64,000 nt of DNA from Janthinobacterium sp. 61 (GTDB taxonomy: Bacteria; Pseudomonadota; Gammaproteobacteria; Burkholderiales; Burkholderiaceae_D): positions 2,604,001-2,668,000 of the forward strand of contig NZ_PJMQ01000001.1 in assembly GCF_002846335.1 (NCBI RefSeq), in the 5' to 3' direction. Positions 15,793 through 24,719 of the stretch are shown here, piece after piece. Made by a program: the position numbers and the translations under genes. Below the pieces are notes generated by a model. The model was not told the DNA's origin, ran no database searches, and saw only the letters and a program-made list of their open reading frames with translations. The number at the start of each line of letters is the position of its first letter. Positions within the stretch are counted from its first letter, which is position 1.

Positions 15793-16314
15793 GATAAGTA
15801 TCCAGTCAGTAAGTATTCAACGGGCGCAGCGGGCGTGCTTGAGCTGAATACACGCTGCATTGAGGCGTGTCGGCATCGCGCTGGCAATTGCAAGGATGAG
15901 CGGTCGGGGGCCTGGCTTTCGCAGAGCTTCGCGGGCTTGCGGCATGCCATGGCGGCACTGCAAGCGTCCTGGAACGGGTTCGGGTTCCCGGACAAAGCCA
16001 GACAGTTGACGGGTCAGGTAAAACGTTGAATCTATTGTATCTTAAATTCCCTGGAGGAAAAGTATTTTTCTTTTTACCATGTAAAATATTTTTATGACAA
16101 TCGCGCTGAAGGCAGCTAAAACGGCCTGGATAGCCTTGCTGCCCGGGCAGCACTGTCGCCGCGCAGACTGGCTCGGTGTCGCACCAGCACCACAAAGGCA
16201 CGCGCCAGTGTCGCATCTTGCGCATTTCTTTTCGCATGCCGCTGCACCACGCGACGAAACAGCATGGCAAAATGCAGTCATGCAGTTATCTGTCCGATGA
16301 GGGAGAAAGAGGAA
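15793..16314. other. 522-base intergenic region
   Basis: No convincing gene is seen. The part at 16020-16095 is markedly AT-rich against a GC-rich background. On the minus strand it contains TACAAT (16034-16039), a possible -10 for the PEP-CTERM gene with a long leader. Open frames here have atypical composition and no family resemblance. Confidence 0.5.
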
Positions 16315-16653
16315 ATGGTCGACCTGGAAGAACTACGCTATCTGGCATTGTCGTTTCCCGACACCACCGAGGAAGAACACCACGACCGTCCAGCCTTCCG
16401 CGTAGGCGGGAAGATCTTTGCCACCCTGCCCGACGACAAGCACATCAACGTGCTGCTCGATGCGGAAGCGGCGCATATCGCCACCGTCATCACGCCGTCC
16501 GGCTGCGAAAAACTGTGGTGGGGCGAGCGGCTGGCCGGTATCACGGTATGCCTGGCGGATGCCGAACTGGACATGCTAGCCGCCGCCCTGACGGCCGCCT
16601 GGCGGCGCAAGGCGCCCAGCGACCTGGCCAAGACCATCGCCCCGACAGGGTAG
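16315..16653 (+). CDS. MmcQ/YjbR family protein
   Basis: A 112-residue protein of the MmcQ/YjbR family (CyaY-like fold, double-wing DNA-binding). Typical segments are FPDTTEEEHHDRPAFRVGGKIFATL and the later CEKLWWGERLAGI. Biological function in the family is poorly known; DNA binding has been proposed. The start at 16315 follows an AGAGGA site and removes 17 unlike residues of the longer frame. The stop codon abuts the convergent TetR gene directly. Confidence 0.85.
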   Translation: MVDLEELRYLALSFPDTTEEEHHDRPAFRVGGKIFATLPDDKHINVLLDAEAAHIATVITPSGCEKLWWGERLAGITVCLADAELDMLAAALTAAWRRKAPSDLAKTIAPTG

Positions 16654-17274
16654 TTACAGCGGCCAATTGCGCAACAGCAAGCCCACCATCTGCTGCAATT
16701 GCTCGCGCGATACGCCCGCCGCCGCCTGAATGGCCATGCCCTGCGACAGGGTCACGACAAAGCGCGCCTGCTGCTCGGGGCAGGAATCGGGCGGCAAATC
16801 CCCCTCTTCCTTGGCGCGCCGCAAGCGGTCGCGCAATTTGATTTCACCGCGCAGACGGCGCGCAAACAATTCATCGCGGATCGGCAAGGCATCGTCGCTG
16901 CAGGCGAGCGCCGCATTCACGCCCATGCAGCCGTGCGGACCATCGGGCATGGTTTGCGCATCGACATACTGCGTCAGCAAGGCTTCCACCACCTGGCGGG
17001 CCGTCGGCTGTTCCAGCGCAGCATCGAAAAACTGCATGCGCGTGTCGCTGTAGCGCTCCAGTGCCTTGTGGAACAATTGCTCCTTGTTGCCGAAAACGGC
17101 GTACAAGCTGGGCCGGTTCATGCCCATGGCTTTCGTCAATTCCGGCAAGGAACTGCCTTCATAGCCTTTCTCCCAGAACACTTTCATGGCGCAATCGAGC
17201 GCTTCGTCCGCGTCAAAGGTGCGTGGCCGGCCCGTTTTCGCCTTGACCGCTTGCTCTTTTTTATCTTGTTTCAT
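16654..17274 (-). CDS. TetR family transcriptional regulator
   Basis: A 206-residue repressor with an N-terminal TetR helix-turn-helix (about 20-68, including SSLPELTKAMGMNRPSLYAVFGNKEQLFHKAL) and a C-terminal ligand domain. It is divergent from an MFS exporter, and two palindromic sites in the 91-base gap overlap its own start and the exporter promoter. This is the usual arrangement for drug-inducible efflux. The inducing ligand is unknown. Confidence 0.92.
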   Translation of the reverse strand: MKQDKKEQAVKAKTGRPRTFDADEALDCAMKVFWEKGYEGSSLPELTKAMGMNRPSLYAVFGNKEQLFHKALERYSDTRMQFFDAALEQPTARQVVEALLTQYVDAQTMPDGPHGCMGVNAALACSDDALPIRDELFARRLRGEIKLRDRLRRAKEEGDLPPDSCPEQQARFVVTLSQGMAIQAAAGVSREQLQQMVGLLLRNWPL

Positions 17275-17285
17275 ACCGTTCGGTA
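17274..17285. promoter_or_regulatory. TetR operator site 1
   Basis: The perfect 12-base palindrome TACCGTTCGGTA overlaps the first base of the TetR start codon, which suits autorepression. A matching site lies at 17325-17337. Confidence 0.7.
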
Positions 17286-17293
17286 AAAAATTA

Positions 17294-17323
17294 TTGACAA
17301 CAATGTCTGCCTGGCCTGATTAT
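17294..17323 (+). promoter_or_regulatory. Promoter of the TetR-controlled MFS gene
   Basis: A perfect -35 TTGACA (17294-17299) and a -10-like GATTAT (17318-17323) are spaced by 18 bases and read toward the MFS gene. The second TetR site begins at the end of the -10, so bound repressor would block initiation. Confidence 0.65.
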
Positions 17324-17324
17324 A

Positions 17325-17337
17325 TACCGACCGGTTA
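17325..17337. promoter_or_regulatory. TetR operator site 2
   Basis: TACCGACCGGTTA is a second near-palindromic copy of site 1, 51 bases away, and overlaps the expected transcription start of the MFS gene. Confidence 0.65.
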
Positions 17338-17365
17338 AAAACCTCTCGGCTTTTCAGGACTCCCC

Positions 17366-18598
17366 ATGCAAACACCACCCGCTTCCCCCTCCGCCCCGGC
17401 GGCCACCAGCAACGATACCACCGTGGCGCCCTGGCTGGCCGTCTTATCGGTCGGCATCGGCGCCTTCGCCCTCGTCACGTCCGAATTCCTGCCCGTCGGC
17501 CTGCTGCCGGCCATGGCTGCCGAACTGGATATCAGCAAGGGCCAGGCGGGGCTGATGATCACCACGCCCGGCATCGTTGCCGCGTTTGCCGCCATCTTCG
17601 TCACCGTCGGTTCGGGCCGCCTGGACCGCCGCATCGTGCTGCTGGCACTCACCGCCCTGCTGGTCGCTTCGAACCTGCTGGTGGCGCTGGCGCCCTCATA
17701 TGGGGCGATATTACTGGGCCGCGCCATGCTGGGCGTGGGCGTCGGCGGCTTCTGGGCGATCGGCAGCGCCATCGGCCCGCGCCTGGTGGCGCAGCAACAT
17801 GCGTCGCGCGCCATGTCCATCATCTTCGCCGGCGTCTCGCTGGGCACGGTGGCCGGCGTGCCGGCCGGCGCGCTGGTGGGCGAACTGGTGGGCTGGAGGG
17901 TCGCCTTCGGCGCGGCCAGCGCCATTGCCGTGCTGGTCTTCCTCGGCCAATTGTTGCTGCTGCCCAAGCTGCCACCGACACAGGCCATCCGCTTGCGCCA
18001 GTTGCCGATGATTTTCGGCATCCGCAAGGCCAGGCTGGGCCTGATCGCCACGGCCATGCTGTTCACGGGCCAGTTCGCCGCCTACACGTATATCGCACCC
18101 TTCCTCACGCAAATTTCGCACCTGTCCGCCGGCACGGTCAGCGCCATGCTGCTGGTATATGGCGCTTCCGGTTTCATCGGCAACCTCGTGGGCGGCTGGG
18201 CCGCCGGCCGCTACGAACGGGCCGCGCTGATGGTCACAGGTGCAGTGCTGGGCCTGTCCACCCTGGCCTTGGCCGCGTTCGGCAGCCATGCGCTCGCCGC
18301 CATGCTGCTGGTGGCCGTGTGGGGCTTCGGTTTCGGCGCCATGCCGATCGCCGTGCAAACGTGGATGTTCAAGGCGGCGCCGGACTTGATGGAAGGCAGC
18401 AGCGCGCTGTTTGTTGCGATTGTGCAAGTGTCGCTGGCGTCCGGCGCCCTGCTCGGTGGCATGGCCGTCGACCGGCTGGGCGTATCGAGCGCGATGGTGG
18501 TGGGCGGCCTGTTCGCCCTCGGCTGCGCGTTGACGATCGCGCTCTTCGGCAAGCCGCAGGCCAGCGCCAAGGCCGGCGCGTCCTGCATCGCATCGTAG
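17366..18598 (+). CDS. MFS transporter, DHA1 type, TetR-controlled
   Basis: A 410-residue, roughly 12-helix exporter. The first helix carries LVTSEFLPVGLLPAMAAEL (about 37-55), close to YdhP/purine-efflux-like DHA1 members. It lies directly downstream of the promoter with two TetR operator sites and divergent from the TetR gene, so it is probably induced by its own substrate. The substrate is unknown. Confidence 0.92.
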   Translation: MQTPPASPSAPAATSNDTTVAPWLAVLSVGIGAFALVTSEFLPVGLLPAMAAELDISKGQAGLMITTPGIVAAFAAIFVTVGSGRLDRRIVLLALTALLVASNLLVALAPSYGAILLGRAMLGVGVGGFWAIGSAIGPRLVAQQHASRAMSIIFAGVSLGTVAGVPAGALVGELVGWRVAFGAASAIAVLVFLGQLLLLPKLPPTQAIRLRQLPMIFGIRKARLGLIATAMLFTGQFAAYTYIAPFLTQISHLSAGTVSAMLLVYGASGFIGNLVGGWAAGRYERAALMVTGAVLGLSTLALAAFGSHALAAMLLVAVWGFGFGAMPIAVQTWMFKAAPDLMEGSSALFVAIVQVSLASGALLGGMAVDRLGVSSAMVVGGLFALGCALTIALFGKPQASAKAGASCIAS

Positions 18599-18608
18599 GA
18601 AAGTGATA

Positions 18609-18911
18609 TCAGATGCGGCCGCGCCGAAATTCGCCGAGGAATTTCAAGACTTCGGCCGGCGTCATCAAGACGTCCGCGTCGCCATGATACGCATACAGGA
18701 AGGGCGTGCCGCCCAGGCGGTCCGTCAGCTTGGCGAACAATAAAAAACGGCTGCCCAGCGGGTAGCGCTGCAGGTCCACCAGGCGGCGCGAACACTGCAC
18801 GGCCAGTTCGGGCGAAAAGGCCTGGCCCGGCACGGGGCGAATTTCCACGCGGCCATCGATGGCGCGCGATTCGACGGCAACGTGCCGGTATGCATAAGTA
18901 TCACGGGCCAT
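18609..18911 (-). CDS. Conserved-looking hypothetical protein
   Basis: A 100-residue soluble protein with an AAGGTGG ribosome site before its ATG. It contains SRFLLFAKLTDRLGGTPFLYAYHGDADVLM and ends with basic residues. I do not recognise a family. The frame has coding-like composition and starts close after the hairpin at 18935-18961, so it may have its own promoter or read through from the upstream sugar dehydrogenase operon. Confidence 0.6.
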   Translation of the reverse strand: MARDTYAYRHVAVESRAIDGRVEIRPVPGQAFSPELAVQCSRRLVDLQRYPLGSRFLLFAKLTDRLGGTPFLYAYHGDADVLMTPAEVLKFLGEFRRGRI

Positions 18912-18934
18912 GCCGCCACCTTGTCTTGAGTAAA

Positions 18935-18961
18935 GGCGCCATCTTAAGCGAAGATGGCGCC
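18935..18961 (-). terminator. Terminator-like hairpin after the sugar dehydrogenase gene
   Basis: A perfect 11-base stem GGCGCCATCTT / AAGATGGCGCC with a 5-base loop lies 8 bases beyond the sugar dehydrogenase stop. On the minus strand only TTTACT follows, so termination may be partial. Confidence 0.6.
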
Positions 18962-18968
18962 TGCCGTA

Positions 18969-20132
18969 CTACTGCCCCACGATGCGCAGCAAGCGGCCGT
19001 TGTCCTCATCCGTCAGCGCATACAGGTAGCCGTCCGGTCCCTGGCGCACGTCGCGCACGCGCGCGCCGATTGCCAGGCGGTCCTGCCCCGTCACCTTGCC
19101 ATTCGCATCGACGGCGATGCGGCGTATATCCTTGGCCGCCAGGCCGCCGCTGAAGATGCTGCCGCGCCAGGCGGCAATCTTGTCGCCCGTGTAGACGGCC
19201 AGCCCTGACGGCGCCGGCGACGGCACCCAGGCCACGCTCGGATTGATCATGCCCGCCACTTCATGCTTGCCGACGGGTTCATGCGTCTTGTAGTCGGCGC
19301 CATTGCTTTGCAGTGGCCAGCCGTAGTTGCCACCCGCCACCACCAGGTTCAGCTCGTCGCCGCCATACGGGCCATGTTCCGTGGCCCACACGCGGCCGGA
19401 AACGGGGTCGAGCGCCAGGCCTTGCACGTTGCGGTGTCCATATGACCAGATTTCCGGCAAGGCGCCCTTGGCCGCCAGCGGATTGCCGGGCGCCGGCTTG
19501 CCATCTTCCGTCAGGCGCAGGATGGAACCCTGGTGCGTGGCCAGGTTTTGCGCCTGCTCGCGCGCCAGGCGGTCGCCTATGCGCAGCGGTGGATTGCCGC
19601 CGTCGGCCACGCTCATCAGCAAGGTGCCGTCCGGTAACCACAACAGGCGCGAGCCGAAGTGCTGGCCGCCACTCTTGTCAGTCGCCACCTTGAACAGGGT
19701 CTGGATGCCCGTCACCTTCTTGCCGTCGAATACGCCGCGCACCAGGGTCGTGCGGTTCGCGTCATTGGTGCCCGTTGACAGCGTCATGTACACACGCGGA
19801 TTCGGCTTGCTGGCATCCTGCGGGTGCAGCGTGATATCGAGCAAGCCGCCCTGCCCGCCCGTAAACACCTTGGGCATGCCTTCCAGCGCCACGTCGGTAA
19901 AAGTCTTGCCGTTCAGCAAATGCAAGCTGCCCTGCTTGCTGGTCACCAGCGCGCGCCCGTCGCCCAGCCAGGCAATGCCCCAAGGCTGGCGCACGCCTTC
20001 GGCGACCGTCTCGGCCTTCCATCCCTGTTTCGCGGCGGGCGGTTCGCCCGTGGCTTGCAGTTCGGCCCAGGCCGACGGCGCGGCGGCCAATGCCCATGCA
20101 AGCAAGATGCTGGTGCGGCGTAACTGGAACAT
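18969..20132 (-). CDS. PQQ-dependent aldose sugar dehydrogenase (YliI/GSDH family)
   Basis: A 387-residue periplasmic protein with a signal peptide (SILLAWALAAAPSAWA) and the six-bladed propeller of soluble aldose sugar dehydrogenases. Recognisable segments are QPWGIAWLGDGRALVTSKQG, GGQGGLLDITLHP and WATEHGPYGGDELN. It would oxidise sugars using PQQ. The start at 20132 has a GGAGAG ribosome site; the much longer frame upstream overlaps ispF and is not real. It is the last gene of the ispD-ispF operon, 37 bases after ispF. The pathway link to isoprenoid synthesis is not obvious. Confidence 0.88.
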   Translation of the reverse strand: MFQLRRTSILLAWALAAAPSAWAELQATGEPPAAKQGWKAETVAEGVRQPWGIAWLGDGRALVTSKQGSLHLLNGKTFTDVALEGMPKVFTGGQGGLLDITLHPQDASKPNPRVYMTLSTGTNDANRTTLVRGVFDGKKVTGIQTLFKVATDKSGGQHFGSRLLWLPDGTLLMSVADGGNPPLRIGDRLAREQAQNLATHQGSILRLTEDGKPAPGNPLAAKGALPEIWSYGHRNVQGLALDPVSGRVWATEHGPYGGDELNLVVAGGNYGWPLQSNGADYKTHEPVGKHEVAGMINPSVAWVPSPAPSGLAVYTGDKIAAWRGSIFSGGLAAKDIRRIAVDANGKVTGQDRLAIGARVRDVRQGPDGYLYALTDEDNGRLLRIVGQ

Positions 20133-20169
20133 GCTCTCTCCTGTCAGTGAATGATGCGAAGGTGGTGTA

Positions 20170-20670
20170 TCAGGCGCGCAGCAGCAAGGCCACGGCTTCG
20201 GCCGCGATGCCTTCTTCACGGCCCAGGTAGCCCAGCTTTTCATTCGTCTTGGCCTTGATGTTGACCTGACCCACGGCGACGCCCAGGTCTTCGGCCACGT
20301 TGGCGCACATGGCGCCGATGTGCGGCGCCATCTTCGGGCGCTGGGCGATGATGGTGGCGTCGATATTGCCGATGATATAACCGGTGGCTTGCACGCGGCG
20401 CACGGCTTCGCGCAGCAGGGTGCGCGAATCGGCGCCCTTGAATTGCGCATCCGTATCGGGAAAATGGCGGCCAATGTCGCCCAGCGCGGCGGCGCCGAAG
20501 ATGGCGTCGGTAATCGCGTGCAGCAGCACGTCCGCATCGGAATGGCCCAGCAAGCCCAGGTGATGGGGAATCTTCACGCCGCCGATGATCAGGTCGCGGT
20601 TTTCCACCAGCGCGTGGCAGTCATAGCCCTGGCCGATGCGGAAAGGAAGTACGGGAGTCGTTGTGTTCAT
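20170..20670 (-). CDS. ispF: 2-C-methyl-D-erythritol 2,4-cyclodiphosphate synthase
   Basis: A 166-residue enzyme of the non-mevalonate (MEP) isoprenoid pathway, converting CDP-methylerythritol 2-phosphate to the cyclic diphosphate. The zinc ligands lie in GYDCHAL (Asp17, His19), and [25 protein letters not shown] is the family signature. It follows ispD by 17 bases, the classical pairing. Confidence 0.96.
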   Translation of the reverse strand: MNTTTPVLPFRIGQGYDCHALVENRDLIIGGVKIPHHLGLLGHSDADVLLHAITDAIFGAAALGDIGRHFPDTDAQFKGADSRTLLREAVRRVQATGYIIGNIDATIIAQRPKMAPHIGAMCANVAEDLGVAVGQVNIKAKTNEKLGYLGREEGIAAEAVALLLRA

Positions 20671-20687
20671 GCGGGTCTCTCTGGAAT

Positions 20688-21401
20688 TCAAGGATGTGCC
20701 AGGTACAGCTCGGCCGTGTGTATGTCGCGCGGTAAAGTGACCTTCAGATTGCGCGGATGGCCTTCGACCAGCCTGGGCGCCAGGCCCAGGGCTTCGACGG
20801 CGCTGGCGTCGTCCGTGATGGCGTGCGGGTCGGGCGCCTGCGACAGGGCCCGGTGCAGCAAGGCATAGGAAAACATTTGCGGCGTCTGCGCCAGCCACAG
20901 GTGATCACGCGGCACCGTCTGCGCCGACAGGCTGCCCGGCCCTGCCCGCTTGACGGTGTCGACCACGGGCAAGGCCAGCAAGCCACCGGCCGGATGGTCA
21001 CCCACTTCAGTGATGAGCTTGCCGATCAGCGCTGGCGTCAGGCCCGGTCGCGCCGCGTCGTGCACCAGCACCTGGTCGAGGGCATCGATGCTGCCGTGCA
21101 AGGCCTGCAAGGCATTCAAGATCGTTTCCATGCGCGTGGCGCCACCGCAGCGCAACACGGTAACGCCGTACCCGGCGCCTTGATCTGGCACAAGCCCATC
21201 GATCTGCCCATCGTCTGCGCTGACGACGATGTACGTGTGCGCGATCAGGGGACTGGCGAGAAAGGCGTCAAGCGCGTGGCGCAGCATGGGCTTGCCCGCG
21301 ATGGGTAAATATTGTTTGGGGCTGCCCGCTTCCATGCGCGCGCCCACGCCGGCGGCGGGGATCAGCGCAAAGTGGCGGACCGTGTTCGGTGCTGCTGTCA
21401 T
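20688..21401 (-). CDS. ispD: 2-C-methyl-D-erythritol 4-phosphate cytidylyltransferase
   Basis: A 237-residue enzyme that joins methylerythritol 4-phosphate to CTP in the MEP pathway. The nucleotide-binding N-terminus [20 protein letters not shown] and the [11 protein letters not shown] motif are both present. It is in an operon with ispF downstream and the HELRH protein 12 bases upstream. Confidence 0.96.
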   Translation of the reverse strand: MTAAPNTVRHFALIPAAGVGARMEAGSPKQYLPIAGKPMLRHALDAFLASPLIAHTYIVVSADDGQIDGLVPDQGAGYGVTVLRCGGATRMETILNALQALHGSIDALDQVLVHDAARPGLTPALIGKLITEVGDHPAGGLLALPVVDTVKRAGPGSLSAQTVPRDHLWLAQTPQMFSYALLHRALSQAPDPHAITDDASAVEALGLAPRLVEGHPRNLKVTLPRDIHTAELYLAHP

Positions 21402-21413
21402 GCCATTCCTTGT

Positions 21414-22109
21414 CTAGTTGGCGGGCGCTGCCTTGCCCGACAGGATATTCTGGATCTCGCCTTTGCACGCCTTGCCCAGGCGTGCATATTCCTGCGGCGA
21501 ATCGATGGCCGCCTGCAAGGTTTCCACCTTGCGCATTTCGGCCTTGACGTATGGCAACCAGCCCGTGTCGATCTCGCGCGCCAGCGCCGCCTTCGCCGTG
21601 CCGCTGGGCGCATACAGGGGCCGCGCCTCGAAGCGCTTGGCCAGGGCGGCGCGCACAGTCTTTTCCACGCGCGGCAAGTGTTCCATATAGGTTTTCATGT
21701 GCCGCAGCTCGTGCGTGAGTATTTCATCATACGCGCAAGTTCCGGGAGCAAACTCGCGGCCGATATAGATCACCACGGGCGCATACGTGAGGGTCACGGT
21801 AATCTGCGGCGCCACGCATTCATAGCCGCTGGCCGGATCCTGCAGCATGGGGCCGGCCAGGGCGATGGCCACACGCGAATCCGTCCTGGTCAATCCCAGC
21901 ACCCAGGTATTCGCGCGCGCCGTCCCCTTCATCACCGTCAGGGCCTTGTACGGCAGGTGCGTATCGATGCTGTAGCCGTTCTGCTGCGCCGTCAGCACGG
22001 ACACCGTCTTGCTGATCGTGTCTTCGCAGCGCACCTGGAACGGCGTGCGCGGCTGCGCCTGTGCACCCACGGTGACACAGGCAAGCAGCAGGAAAAGAGC
22101 CGTACGCAT
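21414..22109 (-). CDS. Periplasmic protein with HExxH-like motif
   Basis: A 231-residue exported protein with a signal peptide (MRTALFLLLACVTVGAQA). The segment YDEILTHELRHMKTYMEHL contains HELRH, a zinc-metallopeptidase-type HExxH motif, followed by further histidine and glutamate residues that could complete a metal site. Four cysteines may form disulfides. No exact family is recognised. The start at ATG 22109 is chosen over a TTG 4 codons upstream because the signal peptide begins there. It lies between the Nudix gene and ispD in one operon, with close spacing on both sides. Confidence 0.75.
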   Translation of the reverse strand: MRTALFLLLACVTVGAQAQPRTPFQVRCEDTISKTVSVLTAQQNGYSIDTHLPYKALTVMKGTARANTWVLGLTRTDSRVAIALAGPMLQDPASGYECVAPQITVTLTYAPVVIYIGREFAPGTCAYDEILTHELRHMKTYMEHLPRVEKTVRAALAKRFEARPLYAPSGTAKAALAREIDTGWLPYVKAEMRKVETLQAAIDSPQEYARLGKACKGEIQNILSGKAAPAN

Positions 22110-22117
22110 GCGCAGGA

Positions 22118-22690
22118 TCAAGCCGCTTGCCAGGCGCCGCTGGTAATTTTGTCTAGCCAGAAGATACCGATGACGGTTTTCACATCCGTGATCGTGCCAT
22201 CCTTGACCCAGTCGAGCAGCTGCGGCACCGTGGCGGTAAACGTTTCCAGAAATTCGCCCTCGTCGAGCTGGCGTTCGCCGGCCACCAGGCCGCGCGCCAG
22301 AAACAGTTCCAGGTGCTCGTCGGAATAGGCGATGGCGTTATGGATGGTGGAGACGAATTGCCAGTCGCTGGCCGTGTAGCCCGTTTCCTCCAGCAATTCG
22401 CGCTGGGCGCAAGCCAGGTGCGATTCTCCCGCATCGATCTTGCCAGCCGGGAATTCAATGAAGACCCGGTCCAGCGGATAGCGGTACTGGCGTTCCATCA
22501 GCACCGTGCCATCGTCGAGCAGCGGCAGGATGACGACGGCGCCAGGATGCAGGACGAATTCACGCGCCGTGATCTTGCCGTCAGGCAGGGCGACACGGTC
22601 GCGCTGCACGCGCAAGAAGCCCCCTTGGTAGACGAGCTCGCCGTCCACCTTGGTTTCAGTTAAATTCATATCCATGCGTTCTGTATCCAT
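22118..22690 (-). CDS. Nudix hydrolase, ADP-ribose pyrophosphatase type
   Basis: A 190-residue protein with a complete Nudix box GKIDAGE-x7-RELLEETGY. Flanking sequence (VYQGGFLRVQRDRVALPDG, then RQYRYPLDRVFIEFPAG) is typical of ADP-ribose pyrophosphatases of the NudF/YffH group. It would cleave ADP-ribose or related nucleotide sugars. The first gene of the ispD-ispF operon, it starts only 19 bases after the nuo terminator T-run, so its promoter must lie in or above that structure, or it depends on read-through. A shorter start (MNLTET) is possible. Confidence 0.9.
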   Translation of the reverse strand: MDTERMDMNLTETKVDGELVYQGGFLRVQRDRVALPDGKITAREFVLHPGAVVILPLLDDGTVLMERQYRYPLDRVFIEFPAGKIDAGESHLACAQRELLEETGYTASDWQFVSTIHNAIAYSDEHLELFLARGLVAGERQLDEGEFLETFTATVPQLLDWVKDGTITDVKTVIGIFWLDKITSGAWQAA

Positions 22691-22708
22691 ACCTTGATTA
22701 TGCTCAAT

Positions 22709-22734
22709 AAAAAAAAACGGCGCCAGAGGCGCCG
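22709..22734 (-). terminator. Terminator of the nuo operon
   Basis: A perfect stem CGGCGCC / GGCGCCG with a 3-base loop, followed on the minus strand by nine consecutive T residues. It lies downstream of nuoN and DUF2818. Confidence 0.88.
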
Positions 22735-22749
22735 CTTTCGGAGGGGAGG

Positions 22750-22867
22750 AACACTGACAAAACCGTAGCGAGCGGCAGTGATTTGTGGCTGAGAAGCGGA
22801 ACTGTGCTGTAGCACAGTGAGCATCGCAGGCCGCAAAGCGCGACGCGCAGCAGGTTTGGTCAGCGTT
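22750..22867 (-). repeat. 118-base inverted-repeat structured element
   Basis: Directly after the DUF2818 stop codon. Three nested pairings are visible. The outer arms 22750-22764 and 22853-22867 match at 13 of 15 positions. The middle arms TTTGTGGC (22782) and GCCGCAAA (22830) have 8 pairs, one G-U. The inner perfect hairpin is ACTGTGCT (22801) / AGCACAGT (22811) with a 2-base loop. It could be an intergenic repeat family member, an mRNA 3'-end structure or a small RNA. No second copy was seen in this window. Confidence 0.6.
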
Positions 22868-23197
22868 CTAGCGACGTTTGCGCAGATAGCGTGTTACGAA
22901 GCCGGGAAAGGCCAGCACCAGGAACAGGCATCCGGTGATGGCGTAAAACTCCCACGTCTGCGGGAAGCCGTTGCCGATGCGCGCTTCGAGCGCGAACGCC
23001 ACGGCGCCGACGATGAAGTACAGAATCACCATCTCCAGCAGGCGCAGCGCCAGCGGCTTGCGCCAGCCTTTGCCGTCCTCTGCCTGCGCCGCCTTTTTCA
23101 GGGGCACGGCGGCAAACAGTTTCTCGTTCAAGAATGGCAGGTTGGCGCCCAGGATGCCCAGGGCGATCACCAGCCAGCTCGAGGCGGTGACATCCAT
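22868..23197 (-). CDS. DUF2818 family membrane protein
   Basis: A 109-residue protein with three hydrophobic segments, matching DUF2818, a family commonly located just after nuoN in betaproteobacteria. The segment GILGANLPFLNEKLFA is typical. It starts 3 bases after the nuoN stop, so it is the last gene of the complex I operon. A role in complex I assembly or stability is inferred only from position. Confidence 0.85.
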   Translation of the reverse strand: MDVTASSWLVIALGILGANLPFLNEKLFAAVPLKKAAQAEDGKGWRKPLALRLLEMVILYFIVGAVAFALEARIGNGFPQTWEFYAITGCLFLVLAFPGFVTRYLRKRR

Positions 23198-23200
23198 CGG

Positions 23201-24703
23201 TCAGGACGCCAGGGTCTTGGTGATGGCTGTCGCGCAGGCAGCCAGGATGCTGTTAGGCATCACACCGAGGGCCAGGACGAACACGCCGTTCAGGGCCAGC
23301 ACGACGCGCATGTCGCCATGCACGACCAGCGCGTTGGTGTCCGTCGGCTCATCGAACCACATCATTTTCACGACGCGCAGGTAGTAGAAGGCGCCGATCA
23401 GCGAGAACAGCACGGCAGCGATGGTCAGCCACAGCTGGCCGGTAGCCAGCACGGAGGCCAGCACCGAGTACTTGGCCATGAAGCCCATCAGCGGCGGCAC
23501 GCCGGCCAGCGAGAACATGAACAGGGTCATCACCAGCGCGAAAATCGGGCTGCGTTTGCCCAGGCCCTTGAAGTCGGCCAGTTCTTCTGCTTCGAAACCA
23601 TTACGTGCCAGCAACATGATCACGCCAAAGGTACCCAGGGTGGTGAACACGTAGGTGATGACGTAGTACATCGAGGCGCCGTAGGCGGTGGCCGCGCCAG
23701 CCGCGTTCAGGGTGTTGTTCGGCGCATCGACGGTGCCGGACAGCAGACCCAGGAGAACGAAGCCCATTTGCGCGATGGTCGAATACGCCAGCATGCGCTT
23801 CAAATTGGTTTGCGCGATAGCGGTGAAGTTACCGATTGCCAGCGACATCACGGCCAGTACCAGCAGCATTTGCTGCCAGTCATGCGCCATCGGCAGCAAG
23901 CCCTCGCCCAGCAAACGCAGGGTGATGGCGAACGCGGCCAGTTTCGGCGCGCCGCCCAGCAGCAGGGTCACGGCTGTCGGCGAACCTTGATACACGTCAG
24001 GCACCCACATGTGGAATGGCACGACGCCCAGTTTGAAGGCCAGGCCGGCTACCAGGAAGACCAGGCCGAAGACCATGATGGTGCCGTTGGTCTTGCCGTT
24101 TTCCAGCGCCACGCGCAGTTCACCCAGGTCCAGCGTGCCGGAGGCACCGTACAGCATGGAGATACCGTACAACATGAAACCGGAAGCCAGCGCGCCCAGG
24201 ATGAAGTATTTCATGGCCGCTTCCGTGGCCTTGGCATTATCACGGCGCAAGGCGATCAGCGCGTACAGCGACAGCGACATCAGTTCCAGACCCAGGTAGA
24301 TGATCAGGAAGTTGTTGGCCGAGATCATGATCATCTGGCCCAGCAGTGCAAACAGGGCCAGCACGTAGAACTCGCCGCCCAGGTTACCCGACAGCATGCT
24401 GCGGTCGGTGGCATAGGCACGCGAGTAGATCAGGGTCAGCGCCACGGCGCCGTACGAGAACAGTTTCAACAGCTGCGACATCGGGTCCGACACGAACATG
24501 TTGTGGAACGTGTAGACGGTGGTGCCCGCGTTGAAGTCGCCCACGGTCAGCAAGGCGCAGCCTGCCAAAGTCAGCAGCGACAGCGCATAGGTGATCGATC
24601 GCTTCGCCGCAGGCAAGAACATATCGATCAGCAAGAGCGCCGACGTGGCGATCAGCAGAAAGATTTCCGCGTACAGCGGTACCAGATTAGGTGCATTAGT
24701 CAT
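23201..24703 (-). CDS. nuoN: NADH-quinone oxidoreductase subunit N
   Basis: A 500-residue, roughly 14-helix antiporter-like subunit of the membrane arm of complex I, a proton-translocating module. It contains the conserved helix segments [20 protein letters not shown] and [18 protein letters not shown], with the functional lysine and glutamate positions. The length is normal. It follows nuoM by 16 bases. Confidence 0.97.
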   Translation of the reverse strand: MTNAPNLVPLYAEIFLLIATSALLLIDMFLPAAKRSITYALSLLTLAGCALLTVGDFNAGTTVYTFHNMFVSDPMSQLLKLFSYGAVALTLIYSRAYATDRSMLSGNLGGEFYVLALFALLGQMIMISANNFLIIYLGLELMSLSLYALIALRRDNAKATEAAMKYFILGALASGFMLYGISMLYGASGTLDLGELRVALENGKTNGTIMVFGLVFLVAGLAFKLGVVPFHMWVPDVYQGSPTAVTLLLGGAPKLAAFAITLRLLGEGLLPMAHDWQQMLLVLAVMSLAIGNFTAIAQTNLKRMLAYSTIAQMGFVLLGLLSGTVDAPNNTLNAAGAATAYGASMYYVITYVFTTLGTFGVIMLLARNGFEAEELADFKGLGKRSPIFALVMTLFMFSLAGVPPLMGFMAKYSVLASVLATGQLWLTIAAVLFSLIGAFYYLRVVKMMWFDEPTDTNALVVHGDMRVVLALNGVFVLALGVMPNSILAACATAITKTLAS

Positions 24704-24719
24704 GTTATCGGTCTTCTAT

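Noticed and set aside
15806..16281. Open frames of 79-154 residues in the gap after the PEP-CTERM gene
   Set aside because: Composition is Cys/Arg/Trp-rich and atypical, frames overlap one another, and no ribosome site or family is found.
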